Shown here: positions 1 through 3,748 of the stretch, one piece after another
Position numbering within the stretch: the first letter of the stretch is position 1
Layout of the letters: the number at the start of each line of letters is the position of its first letter
Source: Nitrospira sp. UBA5699
GTDB lineage: Bacteria; Nitrospirota; Nitrospiria; Nitrospirales; Nitrospiraceae
DNA length: 5,734 nucleotides
Assembly: GCA_002420105.1 (NCBI GenBank)
Contig: DIHJ01000066.1
Location: 1-5,734, forward strand
Reading direction: 5' to 3'
Program-made: the position numbers and the translations under genes
Notes under the pieces: generated by a model
The model's database searches: none
What the model saw: the letters and a program-made list of their open reading frames with translations, nothing else
Told to the model about the DNA's origin: nothing

Positions 1-1169
1 TTTCCGGTCAGCTTCACAATCTTCTGAGCGGCCTCCCACAAATCGTTGGCTACTTCAAGCTTTAATCCGGACTCGGCCAGCAACTTGCGGCCTTCTTCCG
101 CATTCGTGCCCTGCAAACGGACCACCAGCGGCACCGTGATCTTCACTTCCTTGGCCGCCTCGATCACGCCGTGCGCGATCCGCTCGCAGCGGACGATGCC
201 GCCGAAGATGTTGATGAAGATGCCCTTGACGTTGGGGTCTTTCAGGAGAATCCGGAAGCCGGCCGCGACCGTGTCTTTCGTCGCGCCGCCGCCCACGTCC
301 AGAAAGTTCGCCGGCTCGCTGCCCGCCAGCTTGATGACGTCCATCGTGGCCATGGCCAGGCCGGCACCGTTCACCATGCAGCCGATGTTGCCGTCGAGCT
401 TGACGTAGTTCAGGTTGTTCGCCGCGGCTTCGATTTCGAGCGGCTCTTCCTCGTTCAGATCCCGCATCTTCTGCACGTCGTCGTGCCTGAAGATGCCGTT
501 GTCGTCGAACGACACCTTGCCGTCCAGCGCCACCAGCGTCTTCTCCTTCGTGATGATGAGCGGATTGATCTCGACAAGCGCGGCGTTTTTTTCCATGAAG
601 AGGCGATACAGGTTGCCGAGCATCTGCACGAAGGGATTGATCACCGCCGGCTCGATGGTCTGCAGCCCCAGGGCGAAGGCGACGTTGCGGCCGTTGTGGC
701 CCTGGAAGCCGACCGCGGGATCGATCGCTTCCTTGATGATCTTCTCCGGCGTCTTTTCCGCGACTTCTTCGATTTCCATGCCGCCTTCGGTGCTGGCAAT
801 GAACGTCGGCCAGCCCGTGTCGCGGTCCACGAGGATGGAGAGATACAACTCTTTCGCGATGTTCGCCCCTTCCTCCATCAACAGCCGGTGCACCTTGCGT
901 CCCTTCGGACCGGTCTGATGCGTCACGAGCGTCTTGCCGATCAGCTCCTTGGCGAGCCCGGCCACGGCGCCCTTGTCCTTCGTGATCTTGACGCCCCCCG
1001 CTTTGCCGCGGCCGCCCGCATGGATTTGCGCCTTGACGACGAAGACCGGGGTATTCAGCTCGTCGGCCCAGGCGGTCGCCGCTTCCGGAGAAGTGATTTC
1101 CTTTCCGCGGGGCACCGGTACGCCGAACTGCGCGAACAACTGCTTGGCTTGAAACTCATGAATGTTCAT
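1..1169 (-). CDS. sucC: Succinyl-CoA ligase (ADP/GDP-forming) beta subunit, 3' end cut by window edge
   Basis: This gene encodes the nucleotide-binding beta subunit of succinyl-CoA synthetase, which with SucD interconverts succinate + CoA + NTP and succinyl-CoA + NDP + Pi in the cytoplasm. The frame stays open from ATG 1169 to the left edge (389 codons). The N-terminus reads MNIHEFQAKQLFAQFG, the classic SucC start, followed by the ATP-grasp lysine/glycine stretch KAQIHAGGRGKAGG. The Mg-binding segment VEINPL (E200, N202) and LDGK (D216) is intact, then LDGNIGCMVNGAGLAMAT and the C-terminal ligase-domain motif NIFGGIVRCERIA. E. coli SucC has 388 residues, so only a few codons should be missing; the last visible residues are VKLTG. 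The start is supported by the ribosome binding site at 1174-1180. It is the last visible gene of the operon, 82 bp after sdhA, and sucD is expected next. ADP versus GDP preference cannot be read with confidence. Confidence 0.97.
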   Translation of the reverse strand, partial: MNIHEFQAKQLFAQFGVPVPRGKEITSPEAATAWADELNTPVFVVKAQIHAGGRGKAGGVKITKDKGAVAGLAKELIGKTLVTHQTGPKGRKVHRLLMEEGANIAKELYLSILVDRDTGWPTFIASTEGGMEIEEVAEKTPEKIIKEAIDPAVGFQGHNGRNVAFALGLQTIEPAVINPFVQMLGNLYRLFMEKNAALVEINPLIITKEKTLVALDGKVSFDDNGIFRHDDVQKMRDLNEEEPLEIEAAANNLNYVKLDGNIGCMVNGAGLAMATMDVIKLAGSEPANFLDVGGGATKDTVAAGFRILLKDPNVKGIFINIFGGIVRCERIAHGVIEAAKEVKITVPLVVRLQGTNAEEGRKLLAESGLKLEVANDLWEAAQKIVKLTG

Positions 1170-1173
1170 GCTT

Positions 1174-1180
1174 CTCCCTT
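1174..1180 (-). promoter_or_regulatory. Ribosome binding site of sucC
   Basis: On the minus strand these bases read AAGGGAG, four bases before ATG 1169. It is a reasonable Shine-Dalgarno sequence with slightly short spacing. It sits just outside the last heptad of the repeat (1182-1188), so the repeat does not supply it, though a hairpin there could affect access to it. Confidence 0.6.
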
Positions 1181-1181
1181 C

Positions 1182-1257
1182 GGTCGCAGGCGAGAGGTAC
1201 GAGGTATGAGGCTCGAGGGGGATTCTTCCCTTCGCCCCTTGCCGCTCGCCTCTAGCC
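1182..1257. repeat. Inverted array of degenerate 7-bp repeats, sdhA-sucC spacer
   Basis: The left arm holds five heptads in exact phase from 1182 to 1216: GGTCGCA, GGCGAGA, GGTACGA, GGTATGA, GGCTCGA. The right arm holds five from 1223 to 1257, each ending in CC: TTCTTCC, CTTCGCC, CCTTGCC, GCTCGCC, TCTAGCC. Read on the other strand, the right-arm units become GG-starting heptads of the same kind (GGCTAGA, GGCGAGC, GGCAAGG), so the two arms are inverted copies of one array around a short centre at 1217-1222. The best matching unit pair is GGCGAGA against GGCGAGC (6 of 7). The last heptad (1251-1257) contains the sdhA stop codon. The period and inversion are seen directly; a hairpin in the mRNA is inferred. 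No protein is encoded here. Confidence 0.8.
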
Positions 1258-2835
1258 CGTTTTTTTCGTATACGCCGGCAGGATCATCGGAGAGATCACG
1301 CCGCTGGAATTCCCGTGCTTCCCGGCTTCCGCCCGGAACCGCTGGAGATGCTTCAACGTCAGCTTTCCCTGCTTCATCGCCCCGGCGCGGGATGCCGCCG
1401 TCAGCCCCGAGCGCTTGCCGAACACCATCAGGTCGAGCAGCGAATTGCCCATCAACCGGTTGCGGCCGTGCAACCCGCCCGACGCTTCGCCGGCCACGAA
1501 GAGATTGTTCACGTTGGTTTCCGCGTTCGTATCGATCTTCACGCCGCCGTTCTGATAGTGGAGCGTGGGATAGATCAACACCGGGTCCTTGCTGATGTCG
1601 ATGCCGAACCGCTCGAACTGCAGCATCATCGCCGGGAAATGCTTCTCGACCGTCCCCGGCCCGTGCTCCACGTCGAGCAGCGGCGTGTCCAGCCAGACGC
1701 CGACACGGCCCGACATGGTCCGGATGCCGCGCCCTTCTTCGCACTCGCGGATGATCGACGAGGACACGACGTCGCGCGTATCGAGCTCGTTCACGAACCG
1801 CTCGCCCGTGGCGTTCACGAGATGGCCGCCTTCGGACCGGATCCCTTCCGTCACCAGGGCACCGATCAACTGCTCCGGGTACACGGCGCCGGACGGGTGG
1901 TACTGGAACGTATCGATGTGGGCGAGTCTGGCGCCCATCCGATAGGAGAGGCAGAGGCCGTCGCCCGTCGCTCCGTAGTGGTTGCTCGTCGGGAACCCCT
2001 GGATATGCAGCCGACCGATCCCCCCCGTGGCCAGAATCACGGATTTGGCGGCCACGACCACATAGCGATGGTTGTCGAGATCCTTGAAAATCGCCCCCGT
2101 GCAACGGCCCTCGTCGTCGCTGAGCAGCTCGACCGCCGCGCAGAACTCGAGCAGCTGGATCTTTTGATTGATGACTTCGTCCTTGAGGACGCGCATCATT
2201 TCGAGGCCGGTATAGTCGGAACAGGTCACCAGCCGCGGCTTGGAACTGCCGCCGCCCTTCTTCACGTGCAGATTGCCGTCGGCCTGCCGGTCGAACAGCA
2301 CGCCCAGCTCGATGAGCCATTTCGCGATCGACGGCCCCTCCTCGACCATGACTTTGAGCAGCTCATGATCGTTCTGCATGTGGCCGCCCTTGAGGGTGTC
2401 GATGAAATGCGTGACCGGGGAGTCCTCGGGCGCCACCGAAATCTGCATGCCCCCCTGCGCCATCACGCTGTTGGAGTCGCCCAACCGCAGTTTGGTCGCG
2501 AGCATCACTTTCGCGCCGGCGCCGTGCGCGTGCAGGGCGGCGGCGCAGCCGGCCCCCCCGCCGCCGACGACCAGCACGTCGGTCGTATAGTGCGGCGTCA
2601 GGTCCATGTCGTCCCGGATCGGGCTGTCGCCTTCCAGCAGGGTGGCCAGTTCCACGACGGTCTTCTCGTCGGCGTTGGGACCGAACCGGATCGGCCGGTA
2701 GGCGCTCGCGCGATAGTCGGGATGATACTTGTGAATCAGCTGATCGCGATCGGCGGGAGAAAACTTCGCGATGGTTTGCTTGCGCCGGGCGTCCCGGGTC
2801 TTGTGAACGATCTGTTGAAGCGCGTGAATATCCAT
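1252..2835 (-). CDS. sdhA: Fumarate reductase/succinate dehydrogenase flavoprotein subunit, non-classical
   Basis: This is the FAD-bearing catalytic subunit that interconverts succinate and fumarate (could equally be named frdA). The protein has 527 residues. Residues 1-85 form an N-terminal extension containing HPDYR and PIRFGPN, then comes the Rossmann FAD motif VLVVGGGGAG (87-96). Catalytic-site residues are in place: H313 in QYHPSG, T329-E330 in LVTEG, R354 in TRDVV, H426 in PTLHY and R460 in GRNRLMGNSLLDL. At the position of the histidine that binds FAD covalently (SHTVxAQGG in E. coli SdhA) it reads SNSVMAQGG, so N122 replaces it and FAD is probably non-covalent. Only 67 residues follow R460, against roughly 190 in E. 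coli SdhA, so the usual C-terminal helical domain is largely absent. ATG 2835 is the only plausible start; it has no recognisable Shine-Dalgarno sequence. The neighbours are sdhB upstream (110 bp) and sucC downstream. L-aspartate oxidase (NadB) belongs to the same superfamily, but the iron-sulfur partner next door argues for Sdh/Frd. Confidence 0.93.
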   Translation of the reverse strand: MDIHALQQIVHKTRDARRKQTIAKFSPADRDQLIHKYHPDYRASAYRPIRFGPNADEKTVVELATLLEGDSPIRDDMDLTPHYTTDVLVVGGGGAGCAAALHAHGAGAKVMLATKLRLGDSNSVMAQGGMQISVAPEDSPVTHFIDTLKGGHMQNDHELLKVMVEEGPSIAKWLIELGVLFDRQADGNLHVKKGGGSSKPRLVTCSDYTGLEMMRVLKDEVINQKIQLLEFCAAVELLSDDEGRCTGAIFKDLDNHRYVVVAAKSVILATGGIGRLHIQGFPTSNHYGATGDGLCLSYRMGARLAHIDTFQYHPSGAVYPEQLIGALVTEGIRSEGGHLVNATGERFVNELDTRDVVSSSIIRECEEGRGIRTMSGRVGVWLDTPLLDVEHGPGTVEKHFPAMMLQFERFGIDISKDPVLIYPTLHYQNGGVKIDTNAETNVNNLFVAGEASGGLHGRNRLMGNSLLDLMVFGKRSGLTAASRAGAMKQGKLTLKHLQRFRAEAGKHGNSSGVISPMILPAYTKKTG

Positions 2836-2843
2836 GATGTTTA

Positions 2844-2944
2844 GGTCAGAGGCCAGGGGCTAGAGGTGAGAGGCTCCGGTACGGCTCTCTGGCAAAATGT
2901 CATCCTTCCCCTTGCCCCTTGCCACGAGCCTCTTGCCTGACTCC
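2844..2944. repeat. Inverted array of degenerate 7-bp repeats, sdhB-sdhA spacer
   Basis: The left arm has five in-phase heptads from 2844 to 2878: GGTCAGA, GGCCAGG, GGCTAGA, GGTGAGA, GGCTCCG. The right arm has six from 2903 to 2944, each ending in CC: TCCTTCC, CCTTGCC (twice), ACGAGCC, TCTTGCC, TGACTCC. The arms are inverted relative to each other and flank a non-repeated centre (2879-2902). The array nearly fills the 110-bp spacer, ending one base from the sdhB stop codon and beginning nine bases from the sdhA start. In the minus-strand transcript the purine-rich arm comes first and the pyrimidine-rich arm lies just before sdhA, where a ribosome binding site would be expected. Pairing between arms is weaker than in the spacer between icd and sdhB. 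Confidence 0.8.
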
Positions 2945-2945
2945 G

Positions 2946-3656
2946 TTACTTCACCGTCGCACAGTGGTCGGCCAATTCCTTCTCGCTCATCGCAAGAATT
3001 TTCTTCCACTCGTCGTTGAACCGGCCGTCTTGAATTTCCTTGATGCGGGTTTCCAGCCCCTGGGGTTTCTCGGTGAAATGCGCGCCCTGGGCGCGGCTGA
3101 CATAGAGGGCCACGAGGTTGGGCGCGATGTCGGCGATACAGACCGGCGTGCACATGCCGCACATGACGCAGTCCATGAACATTTCCGAAACGCTCTTGAA
3201 GTCGCCGAAGACCGCCTTCCAGACGCCCTCGCGCACGTCGATCTTCTGCGGGCAGGATTCGGTGCAGGCGTTGCAATTCCGGCAGAGCGGCGCCTCCGGA
3301 TAGAGATTGAACAGGTCCTGTTTCGGGTCCTGCAGCGTCTGAATGTCGTAGATCGCTTTGCGGGCGGGGAACGGCGGCATGATCGTAAACGACATGCCGT
3401 CCTGCACCGCCATCTGGCAGGCCAGACAGGTTCTGACCTTGGGATCGTCCTTGGTCCGGTAATAGGTCGCGCAGGCGCCGCAGAATCCTCCCAGGCAGCC
3501 GGCTCCCCGCACCACCTCCTGGCCGGTGTACCAGAGGGCCTTGATCACCGTGATGCCCTCCGGCACTTCGTATTTCTTGCCGGAGATCTCGATGGACACC
3601 ATCCGGGGCTTGAGCACCTCGGGCTGGTCGATGACGTTTGCGTCTTGCTGTGCCAT
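2946..3656 (-). CDS. sdhB: Fumarate reductase/succinate dehydrogenase iron-sulfur subunit with two [4Fe-4S]-type motifs
   Basis: This is the electron-transfer subunit that links the SdhA flavin to its electron partner (frdB is an equally valid name). The 236-residue protein has an N-terminal [2Fe-2S] ferredoxin-like domain with C54, C59, C62 and C77 (pattern C-x4-C-x2-C-x14-C, with an extra C80). A ferredoxin domain follows with CxxCxxCxxxCP at C125, C128, C131, C135, and a second quartet CxxCxxCxxxC at C163, C166, C169, C173. In E. coli-type SdhB the second set is C-x5-C-x3-C and holds [3Fe-4S]; the added C166 here suggests a [4Fe-4S] cluster instead. The start is ATG 3656, fixed by the ribosome binding site directly before it; an in-frame GTG six bases upstream lies within that site. 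The length is close to the E. coli protein (238). No hydrophobic anchor segment is present and no sdhC/sdhD is encoded next to it, so a soluble or peripherally attached complex is possible. Confidence 0.92.
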   Translation of the reverse strand: MAQQDANVIDQPEVLKPRMVSIEISGKKYEVPEGITVIKALWYTGQEVVRGAGCLGGFCGACATYYRTKDDPKVRTCLACQMAVQDGMSFTIMPPFPARKAIYDIQTLQDPKQDLFNLYPEAPLCRNCNACTESCPQKIDVREGVWKAVFGDFKSVSEMFMDCVMCGMCTPVCIADIAPNLVALYVSRAQGAHFTEKPQGLETRIKEIQDGRFNDEWKKILAMSEKELADHCATVK

Positions 3657-3668
3657 AATCACCTGCTT
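3657..3668 (-). promoter_or_regulatory. Ribosome binding site of sdhB, decides the start
   Basis: The minus strand reads AAGCAGGTGATT immediately before ATG 3656. This matches the anti-Shine-Dalgarno complement AAGGAGGTGATC at 10 of 12 positions, with AGG five bases from the ATG. The in-frame GTG at 3660-3662 is inside this sequence and is therefore unlikely to be the start codon. Confidence 0.8.
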
Positions 3669-3670
3669 CA

Positions 3671-3734
3671 GGCTAAGGGTACGAGGCCAGAGGCTAGAGA
3701 CCGGAGCATTCCCCCTTGCCCCTAGCCTCTTGCC
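3671..3734. repeat. Inverted array of degenerate 7-bp repeats, icd-sdhB spacer
   Basis: The left arm holds four in-phase heptads from 3671 to 3698: GGCTAAG, GGTACGA, GGCCAGA, GGCTAGA. The right arm holds three clean ones from 3714 to 3734: CCTTGCC, CCTAGCC, TCTTGCC. Individual units recur in the other two spacers: GGTACGA also at 1196, GGCTAGA also at 2858 (and inverted at 1251), CCTTGCC at 1237, 2910 and 2917, TCTTGCC at 2931. This is the best-conserved of the three for hairpin formation. It lies between the icd stop codon and the sdhB ribosome binding site and encodes no protein. Confidence 0.8.
3685..3734 (-). other. Predicted mRNA stem-loop within the icd-sdhB spacer
   Basis: The arms 3685-3700 and 3719-3734 are inverted copies matching at 13 of 16 positions, including a perfect nine-base block (AGAGGCTAG at 3689-3697 against CTAGCCTCT at 3722-3730), around an 18-base loop. 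In the minus-strand transcript two of the three mismatches become G-U wobbles, leaving 15 of 16 pairs; in a plus-strand transcript they would be A-C mismatches. The hairpin would form 15 bases after the icd stop codon. No U-run follows the stem, so it does not look like an intrinsic terminator; an mRNA-end or processing role is a guess. Confidence 0.55.
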
Positions 3735-3748
3735 ACATTACCGTTCTT

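Noticed and set aside
1255..1270. Frameshift in sdhA at the A7 run explaining its short C-terminus
   Set aside because: Only about 80 bp separate the stop from sucC, too little for the missing domain of roughly 120 residues, and alternative frames give no SdhA-like sequence.
1166..2320. A 384-codon minus-strand frame overlapping sdhA, and a 234-codon one within icd (3897-4601)
   Set aside because: They are out-of-frame shadows of sdhA and icd, with Arg/Gly/Asp-rich translations and no motif; the real frames carry the catalytic residues.
1315..2844. A 509-codon open frame on the plus strand antisense to sdhA, and similar long plus-strand frames at 171-1595 and 2919-3725
   Set aside because: They mirror the minus-strand genes, are rich in Arg/His/Val/Leu/Pro as expected from reading GC-rich codons backwards, show no recognisable domain, and run across the repeat-filled spacers. 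The minus-strand frames show complete family motifs.
3660..3662. GTG as a start for sdhB
   Set aside because: It lies inside the near-consensus ribosome binding site of ATG 3656, which is the better start.
1182..3734. CRISPR array or insertion-sequence ends for the repeats
   Set aside because: Units are 7 bp, contiguous and degenerate, with no spacers of constant length; there is no transposase, target duplication or long conserved terminal repeat.
3700..3745. Intrinsic terminator after icd
   Set aside because: There is a stem but no U-run directly following it in the transcript direction, and the next gene follows at operon distance.
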